A stretch of 26,363 bases of DNA, taken from contig CAZXFA010000031.1 in NCBI GenBank assembly GCA_964640085.1, positions 1-26,363 on the forward strand, given 5' to 3'. The notes below the pieces were generated by a model. It ran no database searches, had not been told where the DNA came from, and saw nothing but the letters and a program-made list of their open reading frames with translations. The DNA is from CAZXFA01 sp964640085. GTDB lineage: Bacteria > Actinomycetota > UBA4738 > HRBIN12. Every line of letters begins with the position of its first letter. Position 1 is the stretch's first letter. The translations under genes were made by a program, and so were the position numbers. This document shows positions 14,482 through 22,153 of this stretch, piece after piece.

Positions 14482-15486
14482 ATGAACGGGCGACGTCACG
14501 CGACCGTTGCCGGGCTCGGCTCGGTGCTACCCGAACGCGTGGTCCCGAACGCCTTCTTCGAGTCGCTGGTCGACACCAGCGACCAGTGGATCCGGGAGCG
14601 GACCGGGATCCAGGAGCGTCGGTTCGCGGTCGATGGACAAGCCACGTCGGATCTTGCGACCGAGGCGGGGCGGGCCGCGCTCGCTTCCGCCGGGATCGCT
14701 CCGGAGCAGCTCGATCTGATCGTGTGCGCCACGCTCACGGCGGACACGCCGATCCCCTCGGCCGCGGTCTGGGTGCAGCGCAAGCTCGCGATCTCCTGTC
14801 CGGCGTTCGATCTGAACGCGGCGTGTGCCGGGTTCAGCTACGCACTCTCCTCGGCCGCCGCGTTCATCGAGGCCGGGACGGCGGACACGGTCCTGGTGAT
14901 CGGGGCCGAGGTTCTCTCCCGCGTGATGGACTACACGGACCGGGGTACGTGCGTGCTGTTCGGCGACGGCGCGGGGGCGGTGGTCCTGCGACCCGCCGAG
15001 GAACCGGGGATACTCGGGTCGGTGCTCGGTGCCGACGGCACCGCGGCCGAGATCCTGATCATCCCGGCCGGCGGCTCGGCCCGACCCGCCTCACACGAGA
15101 CGGTGGAGGCGCGAGACCACGCGATCCGGATGCCGAACGGGCGTGAGGTGTTCAAGCGCGCGGTGATCGAGATGGCAAACGCCTGCCGGCAGCTACTTGA
15201 GAAGTCCGGGCACACGGCGGACGACGTCGACCTGCTGATCCCCCATCAGGCGAACGCGCGCATCATGACCGCGGTCGCCGAGCGCCTCGGGATCGGGGGC
15301 GAGCGCGCCGTGGTCGACGTCGAAGAGGTCGGCAACACGTCGGCCGCGTCGATCCCCATCGCGCTGGACCGCGCCTGGCGCGCGGGCAGGATCCGTGCCG
15401 GGGACCTGGTCCTCCTGACCTCGTTCGGCGCGGGGCTGGCCTGGGGCGCGAACCTGATCCGGTGGACGGGACCCGCGGCCCCGTGA
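14482..15486 (+). CDS. fabH: Beta-ketoacyl-ACP synthase III FabH
   Basis: 334 residues. FabH starts fatty acid chains by condensing an acyl-CoA primer with malonyl-ACP. The triad is complete: C115 in NAACAGFSYAL, H255 in IPHQANARI and N285 in GNTSAAS. W36 in DQWIRERTGI also fits the family. Primer preference (acetyl versus branched) cannot be told from these motifs. The ATG at 14482 follows GGGAGGGG, a good ribosome-binding site. Its stop overlaps the fabG start by 4 bp (GTGA), so the two are translationally coupled. Confidence 0.97.
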   Translation: MNGRRHATVAGLGSVLPERVVPNAFFESLVDTSDQWIRERTGIQERRFAVDGQATSDLATEAGRAALASAGIAPEQLDLIVCATLTADTPIPSAAVWVQRKLAISCPAFDLNAACAGFSYALSSAAAFIEAGTADTVLVIGAEVLSRVMDYTDRGTCVLFGDGAGAVVLRPAEEPGILGSVLGADGTAAEILIIPAGGSARPASHETVEARDHAIRMPNGREVFKRAVIEMANACRQLLEKSGHTADDVDLLIPHQANARIMTAVAERLGIGGERAVVDVEEVGNTSAASIPIALDRAWRAGRIRAGDLVLLTSFGAGLAWGANLIRWTGPAAP

Positions 15487-16223
15487 ACACCCTCCGCGTC
15501 GCCGTCGTCACCGGAGGCTCCCGCGGGATCGGCCGTGCGTGCGCCGAGACCCTGGCCGCCGATGGCTGGAAGGTCGCGATCGGGTACCGGACGAGCGAAG
15601 CCGACGCCAAGGAGACCCTGGAGGCGCTCGAGACGGCGGGTACGCCGGGGATGGCCGTGTTGATGGACGTGACGGACGAGGGCTCGGTGGCCGAGGCGTT
15701 CCGACGGGTGACCGACGAGCTCGGCACCGTGACCGGGCTCGTGAACAACGCCGGGATCTCCCGCGACGGCCTCCTGCTGAAGTACCCGATGGACGTGTAC
15801 GAGACCACGATGGCTACCAACCTGCGCGGAGCCTTCCTGTGCTGCCGATCGGCGCTGCGTGGGATGCTCCGCGCTCGCTGGGGGCGGATCGTGAACATGT
15901 CGTCCGCGGTCGCGCTGCACGGGAACGCGGGGCAGACGGTCTACGGGGCTACCAAGGCGGGTCTCGTGGGGCTCACGCGCTCGCTCGCGCGCGAGGTGGG
16001 GGGGAAGGGGATCACCGTGAACGCGGTGTGCCCCGGCTTCCTGGACACCGAGATGACCTCTCACCTCGGCGAGGACGCCCGCGCGTACTACGTGGACCAG
16101 ACGCCGGCCGGTCGAGCCGCATCCCTCGCGGAGGTCGCGAGCGTGGTCCGATTCCTGATGTCGGGGGAGGCGTCGTACGTGAACGGGGCCACGGTGCCGG
16201 TCGACGGGGGCCTGACCGCCTGA
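15483..16223 (+). CDS. fabG: 3-oxoacyl-ACP reductase FabG
   Basis: 246 residues. NADPH-dependent reduction of 3-oxoacyl-ACP, the first reduction of each FAS II cycle. Rossmann motif TGGSRGIG (10-17), the NNAG motif, catalytic S141, Y154 and K158 (YGATK) and the closing PVDGGLTA are all present: a classical SDR of FabG length. The GTG at 15483 overlaps the fabH stop and gives a standard N-terminus (VNTLRVAVVTGG). An in-frame GTG at 15462 lies inside fabH and would only add seven residues. The gene is placed between fabH and acpP, unlike the fabD-fabH-acpP-fabF order of Streptomyces. FabG is favoured over other SDRs by this context. Confidence 0.94.
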   Translation: MNTLRVAVVTGGSRGIGRACAETLAADGWKVAIGYRTSEADAKETLEALETAGTPGMAVLMDVTDEGSVAEAFRRVTDELGTVTGLVNNAGISRDGLLLKYPMDVYETTMATNLRGAFLCCRSALRGMLRARWGRIVNMSSAVALHGNAGQTVYGATKAGLVGLTRSLAREVGGKGITVNAVCPGFLDTEMTSHLGEDARAYYVDQTPAGRAASLAEVASVVRFLMSGEASYVNGATVPVDGGLTA

Positions 16224-16304
16224 GCGGCGGGCCATGCAGCGCTAGTCGGCGGGCGGCCGAGCCCCTAGCATGGGCCGGCATCGGGGAGACCGACAGGAGG
16301 AACG

Positions 16305-16553
16305 ATGGAGAAGGCAGAGATCGAGACCCGGGTCCGGAAGGTGCTCGCCGAACAGCTCGCGGTGGACGAGACACAGGTCGTCCCCGACGCGCGGTTCGCC
16401 GAGGACCTGAACGCGGACTCCCTCGACCTCGTCGAGGCCGTGCTGGCGCTCGAGGAGGAGTGGAACATCGAGATCCCGGAGGAGGAGATGGAGGGCGTGA
16501 AGACCGTCGGCCAGGCGGTCACCCTCGTGGCCTCGAAGTTGGGGGTGTCCTAG
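16305..16553 (+). CDS. acpP: Acyl carrier protein
   Basis: 82 residues, acidic. ACP carries growing acyl chains on phosphopantetheine attached to S39 in the DSL motif (NADSLDLVEAV). The helix pattern is that of bacterial FAS II ACP. It has the best ribosome-binding site of the window, AGGAGG at 16295-16300, 4 bp before the ATG, in keeping with the high ACP level cells need. An 81-bp gap follows fabG, and fabF begins 5 bp after its stop. Confidence 0.98.
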   Translation: MEKAEIETRVRKVLAEQLAVDETQVVPDARFAEDLNADSLDLVEAVLALEEEWNIEIPEEEMEGVKTVGQAVTLVASKLGVS

Positions 16554-16558
16554 CGGGC

Positions 16559-17821
16559 ATGGCCGAGCGCGTCGTCGTCACCGGCATCGGGCCCGTCACG
16601 CCGGTCGGGACCGGCGTCGAGGACTTCTGGGCCGGCCTCGTCTCCGGCCGCAACGGCATCGGGCCGATCGGGCGCTTCGACACCTCCGATCTCCCGGTCA
16701 AGCTCTCCGGGGACGTGCAGGACTTCGACCCTTCCGTGTGGATGGACGCCAAGGAGATCCGCCGCACGGACCGGTTCGTCCACTACGCGATCGCCTCCGC
16801 CCGGCTCGCGTGGGAGGACGCAGGACGGCCACAGATCCCATCCGAGCGCGGCGGGATCGTCTTCGGCACCGGGATCGGCGGCATCGAGTGGCTCCTCAAC
16901 CAGCACCGGGTCCTGCTCGAGAAGGGACCGGGCCGAGTCTCCCCCTTCATGGTGCCCGCGCTGATGGCCAATGCGGCCGCGGGGCACATCGCGATGAGCT
17001 TCGGACTCACGGGACCGAACTTCTGCACGGTCTCCGCGTGCGCCTCGGGCGCTCACGCGGTCGGTGAGGGTTACCGGATGGTCCGCGACGGGCTCGTCGA
17101 GCTGGCGCTGGTCGGCGGCTCGGAGGCGGCCACGCTCCCCCTCACGGTGGCGGCGTTCGCGCAGATGACCGCGCTCACGAAGAACCCCGACCCCGAGACC
17201 GCCAGCCGGCCGTTCGACGCCGCCCGCGACGGGTTCGTCCTGTCCGAGGGGGCGTGCGCGCTGATCCTCGAGCCGGAGTCGAGGGCGCGCGGGCGCGGGG
17301 CAAGGATCTACGCGGAGATCGCCGGCTACGGCGCCTCCGAAGACGCCTTCCACATCACGGCACCGGACCCGAAGGGGACGGGGGCCGCCATCGCGATCAG
17401 GCGGGCCATGGAGGACGCCGGCGAGGAGCCCTCGGCGGTCGACTACGTCAACGCCCACGGCACGTCCACGCCGCTGAACGACGCGGGCGAGACCACCGCG
17501 ATCAAGGCCGCCCTCGGCGACGGGGTCGCCCACCGGGTGGCCGTCTCTTCGACCAAGTCCATGACCGGTCACATGCTCGGCGCGGCCGGGGCGGTGGAGG
17601 CCGCGGCCTCGGTCCTCGCGGTCGAGCGGGGAACGATCCCGCCCACGATCCACTACGAGACGCTGGACCCCGAGTGCGATCTGGACTACGTGCCCAACCG
17701 AGCGCGGAAGGCCCGGGTGCGGCTCGCGATCAGCAACTCGTTCGGGTTCGGCGGCCAGAACGCAGTGATCGCCGTTCGCAGGGTCGGCGAGGATCCGCGC
17801 GCCGGCTTGGCTACGGCGTGA
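16559..17821 (+). CDS. fabF: Beta-ketoacyl-ACP synthase II FabF
   Basis: 420 residues. FabF extends acyl-ACP by condensation with malonyl-ACP. Active-site residues: C161 in SACASGAHA, H300 in NAHGTSTPLND, K333 and H338 in STKSMTGHMLGAAG. The glycine-rich end SNSFGFGGQN is present. The ATG at 16559 gives the canonical N-terminus (MAERVVVTGIGPVTPVG); the longer open frame reaching 15539 is shadow translation of fabG and acpP. Last gene of the cluster, ending 37 bp from the convergent ndk stop, with no obvious terminator hairpin between them. Confidence 0.97.
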   Translation: MAERVVVTGIGPVTPVGTGVEDFWAGLVSGRNGIGPIGRFDTSDLPVKLSGDVQDFDPSVWMDAKEIRRTDRFVHYAIASARLAWEDAGRPQIPSERGGIVFGTGIGGIEWLLNQHRVLLEKGPGRVSPFMVPALMANAAAGHIAMSFGLTGPNFCTVSACASGAHAVGEGYRMVRDGLVELALVGGSEAATLPLTVAAFAQMTALTKNPDPETASRPFDAARDGFVLSEGACALILEPESRARGRGARIYAEIAGYGASEDAFHITAPDPKGTGAAIAIRRAMEDAGEEPSAVDYVNAHGTSTPLNDAGETTAIKAALGDGVAHRVAVSSTKSMTGHMLGAAGAVEAAASVLAVERGTIPPTIHYETLDPECDLDYVPNRARKARVRLAISNSFGFGGQNAVIAVRRVGEDPRAGLATA

Positions 17822-17858
17822 ACGTCAGGTAGAGCGCCGCGCCGTCGAGCCACGACCC

Positions 17859-18263
17859 CTACCCGAAGAAGAGCTCGATCTCGCGTTCGGCTGAGGCGGA
17901 CGAGTCGCTACCGTGCACGATGTTCTCGGTGATGATCAGCCCGTGGTCGCCACGGATCGTCCCGGGGGGCGCCGCCGCAGGATCCGTCGGTCCCATCAGG
18001 GTGCGCAGGACCTCGATCGCGTGTTCGCCCTCGAGCCGGGCCACCACGACCGGGCCGGAGGTGATGAAGCCCACGAGCTCCGTGAAGAACGGCTTCTCGC
18101 GGTGCTCGGCGTAGTGCTTCTCGGCCATGGTCCGCTCGATCCGCATCATCCGCATCTCCGCGATCCGCAGACCCTTGGCTTCGACCCGCCCGAGGACCTC
18201 GCCGACGAGTCCCCGACGGACGCCATCGGGCTTCACGATGAGCAGGGTCGACTCCTCGGACAT
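17859..18263 (-). CDS. ndk: Nucleoside diphosphate kinase
   Basis: 134 residues, normal length. Ndk transfers the gamma phosphate from NTPs to NDPs through a phospho-histidine. H117 is in the NIVHGSDS active-site motif; K11 in IVKPDGV, the R55 region and R104 are in place. The end (EREIELFF) is typical. It begins 2 bp after the folC stop (TGAGGATG) and so forms the third gene of valS-folC-ndk. The same order occurs in many actinomycetotes. Converges with fabF. Confidence 0.98.
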   Translation of the reverse strand: MSEESTLLIVKPDGVRRGLVGEVLGRVEAKGLRIAEMRMMRIERTMAEKHYAEHREKPFFTELVGFITSGPVVVARLEGEHAIEVLRTLMGPTDPAAAPPGTIRGDHGLIITENIVHGSDSSASAEREIELFFG

Positions 18264-18265
18264 CC

Positions 18266-19552
18266 TCAGGGTTCCTCCAGCAGCGCCCGGCGGGCGTCGG
18301 CGACAGTGTACAGAGAGCCTGTGACCAGGATGAGGTCGCCGGGCTCGGCGACCTCCCTCGCCTCGCGGAGCGCGTCCCGCACGCTCGGGAAGGCGCGCGC
18401 CGGCACGCCCCTCGCCGTGAACGCGGCGGCCACCTCCTCAGGTGGGCGCGCCCGGACGCTGCCGGTGGCACAGGCGAAGACGCCATCGGCCGGGGTCGCC
18501 AACCGATCGGTGATCCCGTCGAGGTCCTTGTTGGAGAACACCCCCACCACGAGGTGCAGACGCTCCCAGGCGAACGCCTCGCGGAGAGCCGCCGCGAGGG
18601 CCTCGGCCGCGGCGGGGTTGTGGGCGCCGTCGAGCACGATCAGGGGGTGCCTGGCCACCACCTCCACGCGGCCGGGAGAGGTGGCCCGCTCCAGCGCCGC
18701 ACGGGTGGTCTCCTCGTCCAGCGGCCGGTCGAAGAGCGCCTCGAGGGCCACGATGGCCGCCGCCGCGCCGTGGGCGGCGAACGCCCCGAAGAGCGGGAGG
18801 AACAGCCCTTCGTAGGAGGCCCGGAGCCCACGGACCGTGAGGCTCTGCCCCCCCACCGCAGGCGACCGGGAGTCGAGCGCCCAGTCCCGCCCCTCCAGGC
18901 GGAGCGAGGCTCCCACCTGGTCGCATCGCTGCCGCACCACGGCGAGCGCCTCCGCCGATTGCTGCCGGACCACCGCGACCTTCCCCGCCTTGACGATGCC
19001 GGCCTTCTCTCCCGCCACCTCGGCAACCGTGGATCCGAGCTCCGGGTGATCCAGCGCGATCGGGCACAGGAGCGACACGTCGCCGGCCACCAGGTTGGTG
19101 GCATCCCACGTGCCGCCCATCCCCACTTCGAACACGCCGAGGGCGACCGGCTTGTCCGAGAACCACAGGAAGGCGAGCGCCGTCAGCGCCTCGAAGTACG
19201 TGACCTGTCCGACCGTCTCGTCCACCGACCGCAGGAAGGGCAGCAGATGCTCGTACTCCTCGCCGAACTCCGCCTCGCCGATCGGCTCGTCGCAGACCTC
19301 CACCCGCTCGGCGACGGAGGTCAGGTGGGGTGAGGTGAACAGCCCGGTGGTCAGACCGTGTGCGCACGCGAGCCCGGAGGCCAGACGCGCGGCCGTGGTC
19401 TTCCCGTTGGTCCCGGTCACATGGATCGTCGGGTAGGTCCGCTCCGGGTGATCCAGGAGCTCCGCCAGGGCCCCGATCCGGTCCAGGTCGGGTCGCGGCA
19501 GGTGCTCCGGCCGACGCCCGTCGAGCTCGGCGAGGGCCCGGGCGAACCTCAC
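18266..19552 (-). CDS. folC: Bifunctional folylpolyglutamate / dihydrofolate synthase
   Basis: 428 residues. FolC adds glutamates to folates, and in many bacteria also makes dihydrofolate from dihydropteroate. The Mur-ligase-like ATPase shows GTNGKTT at 47-53, TSPHLTSVAER (folate loop), EVGMGGTWDATN, EKAGIVK with the carbamylated-Lys region, and DGAHNPAA in the C-terminal domain. The start is GTG at 19552, 1 bp after the valS stop (TGAGGTG), hence coupled. Whether it does one or both reactions cannot be read from motifs. Confidence 0.95.
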   Translation of the reverse strand: MRFARALAELDGRRPEHLPRPDLDRIGALAELLDHPERTYPTIHVTGTNGKTTAARLASGLACAHGLTTGLFTSPHLTSVAERVEVCDEPIGEAEFGEEYEHLLPFLRSVDETVGQVTYFEALTALAFLWFSDKPVALGVFEVGMGGTWDATNLVAGDVSLLCPIALDHPELGSTVAEVAGEKAGIVKAGKVAVVRQQSAEALAVVRQRCDQVGASLRLEGRDWALDSRSPAVGGQSLTVRGLRASYEGLFLPLFGAFAAHGAAAAIVALEALFDRPLDEETTRAALERATSPGRVEVVARHPLIVLDGAHNPAAAEALAAALREAFAWERLHLVVGVFSNKDLDGITDRLATPADGVFACATGSVRARPPEEVAAAFTARGVPARAFPSVRDALREAREVAEPGDLILVTGSLYTVADARRALLEEP

Positions 19553-19553
19553 C

Positions 19554-22097
19554 TCAGGCAGGTGGGAGGACGACCTCGACCGCTGGTTCGGGTGCCTCCA
19601 CCGGATCGATCGCCGCTACGTTGCCCGCCTCGCACACGTCGCGCGCCACGCCATCGAGGACCTTCAGCCGCTCCTCGGAGTCCCGGACGATGACCCGCTC
19701 GACCTCCGTCCGCAGCGAGCGCTTGGCCAGCGCCTTGGCCTTGCGCACGTCGCCGAGGACCCAGGCCGCCACCTCGTAGACGACCGGGTCGGCACCCGCG
19801 ATCGCATCGCCGAGATCGGCGGGCTCGGGCCAGGACGCGCGGTGGATCGAGCCGCGCTGCCACCACGACCAGACCTCCTCGGTCACGTACGGCAGGAACG
19901 GAGCGAACAGGCGCAGCAGTGTGCCCAGCGCCACGCGGAGCGAGGCGATCGCCGAACCCGCGGGCTCCGAGCCGTGCGCGCCGTAGGCGCGTCCCTTGAC
20001 CAGCTCCAGGTAGTCGTCGGTGAAACCCCAGAAGAACCGCTCGGTCAGCTCGAGCGCCCTCGCGTGGTCGTAGGCCTCGAACGCCCGGGTGGTCTCCTCG
20101 ACCACCTCGGCCAGTCGCCGCAACATCGAACGGTCCAGCGGGTCGGAGATCTCGCCCTCGGGGCCCTCGAGCCGCAGCGCGAACCGGGAGGCGTTCAGGA
20201 TCTTGATGGCCAGGCGCCGGCCGATCCGGATCTGCTCTTCCTTGTAGGCCGTGTCGACCCCGAGCCGAGCGCTGGCGGCCCAGTAGCGCACCGCGTCCGC
20301 TCCGTACTGCTCCAGGCGGTCGATCGGCGTGACGACGTTGCCCTTGGACTTCGACATCTTCTTGCGGTCCGGGTCCAGGACCCACCCACTGATCGTCGTG
20401 TTCGTCCACGGCACGGAGCCGTGCTCGAGGTGGGACTTCAGCACCGTGTAGAACAGCCAGGTTCGGATGATCTCGTGGCTCTGCGGACGGAGGTCCATCG
20501 GGAACACGCGGCCGAACAGGTCCTCGTCCTCCGTCCAGCCGCCCGCGATCTGGGGGCTGAGCGAGGAGGTGGCCCAGGTGTCCATCACGTCGGGATCGCT
20601 GAGGAAGCCACTCGGTCGCCCTCGCTGATCCTCCGTGTACCCGTCGGGCACGTCGCTCGATGGATCGACCGGCAGCCGATCGTCGGCGGGCAGCAGGGGA
20701 TGCTCGTGATCGGGCTCGCCCCGCTCGTCCAGCGGGTACCACACCGGGAACGGCACGCCGAAGAACCGCTGCCGGCTGATGCACCAGTCGGTGTTCAGCC
20801 CCTCCACCCAGGATTCGTACCGCCCACGCATGTGCTCGGGGTGCCACCGGATCTCGCGTCCGCGGGCGAGGAGCTCGTCGCGGTACTCGAGCGTCTTCAC
20901 GAACCACTGCCTCGAGCTGATCACCTCGAGGGGACGCTCCCCTCGCTCGTAGAACTTCACGACGTGACGGACGGGTTGCGGCTCGCCGATCAGGTTCCCC
21001 TCCTGCGCCAAGAGCTCCGCGACCCGCCGGCGGGCCTTCCGAGCGGGCAACCCGGCCAGCTCCGCCTGATGACGGGTGGCGCGCTCGGGCTCCCGAGACT
21101 CCCAGCCCGCTTCTCCCCATCGCGATGGCGCGATCGTCCCGTCGCGCCCGATGACCACCCGCGTCGGCAGCCGGAGCTCCCGCCACCAGGTCACATCGGT
21201 CAGATCCCCGAAGGTGCAGATCATGGCCACCCCCGTCCCCTTCTCGGGGTCGGCGAGCTCGTGCGCCACGATGGGGACCTCGGCCGCGAACAGGGGCGTG
21301 ATGGCCGAGCCGCCGACCAGGCCCGCGAAACGGTCGTCGGATGGGTTGACCACCAGCGCCACGCACGCCGGGATGAGCTCCGGCCGCGAGGTCTCGATCT
21401 CCACCGGACCCGAGCCGCTTGCCAGATCGAACCGGACCCGGTGGTAGGTGCCTTCGGTGAGCCGGTCCTCGATCTCGGCCTGCGCGACAGCGGTCTGGAA
21501 GTCGACGTCCCACATCGTGGGCGCATCGGCCCGGTACGCGAGCCCCCGGCCGAGCAGGCGGAGGAACGCCCGTTGGGAGACCCGCCGCGAGCGCTCGTCG
21601 ATCGTCGTGTAGGTGATCGACCAGTCCACCGAGAGGCCGAGACGACGGAACAGGTCCTCGAACGCCTTCTCGTCCTCCGCCGTGAGCCGGGCGCAGAGCT
21701 CGATGAAGTTGGGACGGGACGCGGCCACCGGCTGGTCGTCCGGGCGATCGAGCTCGTCCAGGTCGAAATCCGGGTCGTACGGGAGGGATAGATCGCACCG
21801 GACGCCGAAGTAGTTCTGGACGCGGCGCTCGGTCGGCAAGCCGTTGTCGTCCCACCCCATCGGGTAGAAGACCATCTTGCCGCGCATCCGCTGGAAGCGC
21901 GCGATCAGGTCGGTATGCGTGTAGCTGAAGACGTGCCCCACGTGCAGCGTCCCGCTCGCCGTCGGCGGCGGCGTGTCGATCGCGTAGACATCCTCCCGAG
22001 CCTCCGAGCGGTCGAACCGATAGGTGCCGGCGGCCCCCCACCACTCGTCCCACTTGGCCTCGAGGCCTTCCAGCGTCGGCTTGTCGGGCACGTTCAT
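19554..22097 (-). CDS. valS: Valyl-tRNA synthetase
   Basis: 847 residues. It charges tRNA-Val and edits mischarged Thr. Class I signatures: HVGH at 52-55 (SGTLHVGH) and KMSKS at 580-584, with the editing domain between them and DTWATSS before KMSKS. Features such as MGWDDNGLPTERRVQNYFG and the lack of an evident long C-terminal coiled coil resemble the second ValS subfamily (archaeal/rickettsial-like), but this is from memory of the family. The ATG at 22097 gives MNVPDKPTLEGLEAKWDEWW; 25 more codons upstream look non-coding and lie in the divergent promoter region. No ribosome-binding site is visible; a TAGACT box 7 bp upstream suggests a leaderless message. First gene of valS-folC-ndk. Confidence 0.96.
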   Translation of the reverse strand: MNVPDKPTLEGLEAKWDEWWGAAGTYRFDRSEAREDVYAIDTPPPTASGTLHVGHVFSYTHTDLIARFQRMRGKMVFYPMGWDDNGLPTERRVQNYFGVRCDLSLPYDPDFDLDELDRPDDQPVAASRPNFIELCARLTAEDEKAFEDLFRRLGLSVDWSITYTTIDERSRRVSQRAFLRLLGRGLAYRADAPTMWDVDFQTAVAQAEIEDRLTEGTYHRVRFDLASGSGPVEIETSRPELIPACVALVVNPSDDRFAGLVGGSAITPLFAAEVPIVAHELADPEKGTGVAMICTFGDLTDVTWWRELRLPTRVVIGRDGTIAPSRWGEAGWESREPERATRHQAELAGLPARKARRRVAELLAQEGNLIGEPQPVRHVVKFYERGERPLEVISSRQWFVKTLEYRDELLARGREIRWHPEHMRGRYESWVEGLNTDWCISRQRFFGVPFPVWYPLDERGEPDHEHPLLPADDRLPVDPSSDVPDGYTEDQRGRPSGFLSDPDVMDTWATSSLSPQIAGGWTEDEDLFGRVFPMDLRPQSHEIIRTWLFYTVLKSHLEHGSVPWTNTTISGWVLDPDRKKMSKSKGNVVTPIDRLEQYGADAVRYWAASARLGVDTAYKEEQIRIGRRLAIKILNASRFALRLEGPEGEISDPLDRSMLRRLAEVVEETTRAFEAYDHARALELTERFFWGFTDDYLELVKGRAYGAHGSEPAGSAIASLRVALGTLLRLFAPFLPYVTEEVWSWWQRGSIHRASWPEPADLGDAIAGADPVVYEVAAWVLGDVRKAKALAKRSLRTEVERVIVRDSEERLKVLDGVARDVCEAGNVAAIDPVEAPEPAVEVVLPPA

Positions 22098-22104
22098 GGC
22101 GCCG

Positions 22105-22110
22105 AGTCTA
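22105..22110 (-). promoter_or_regulatory. Candidate leaderless -10 box for valS
   Basis: TAGACT on the minus strand ends 7 bp before the valS ATG. This matches TANNNT at the spacing typical of leaderless actinobacterial genes, and the gene has no ribosome-binding site. The -35 region is weak. Confidence 0.4.
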
Positions 22111-22139
22111 CGGGATGCCCGACCGTCCCCAGCTCCGCC

Positions 22140-22145
22140 TACACT
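22140..22145 (+). promoter_or_regulatory. Candidate leaderless -10 box for the cyclase-ATPase gene
   Basis: TACACT, 8 bp before the ATG at 22154, fits TANNNT. It supports the 22154 start (MIVCPTCG) over the ATG at 22115, which would place the box inside the coding sequence. The -35 region is weak. Confidence 0.35.
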
Positions 22146-22153
22146 CGCAGGCG

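Noticed and set aside
17822..17858. Bidirectional terminator between fabF and ndk
   Set aside because: No stem with a T-run is visible in the 37-bp gap.
19842..21791. 649-codon plus-strand open frame opposite valS
   Set aside because: It has no recognisable motif and mirrors the valS codons; typical antisense shadow in GC-rich DNA.
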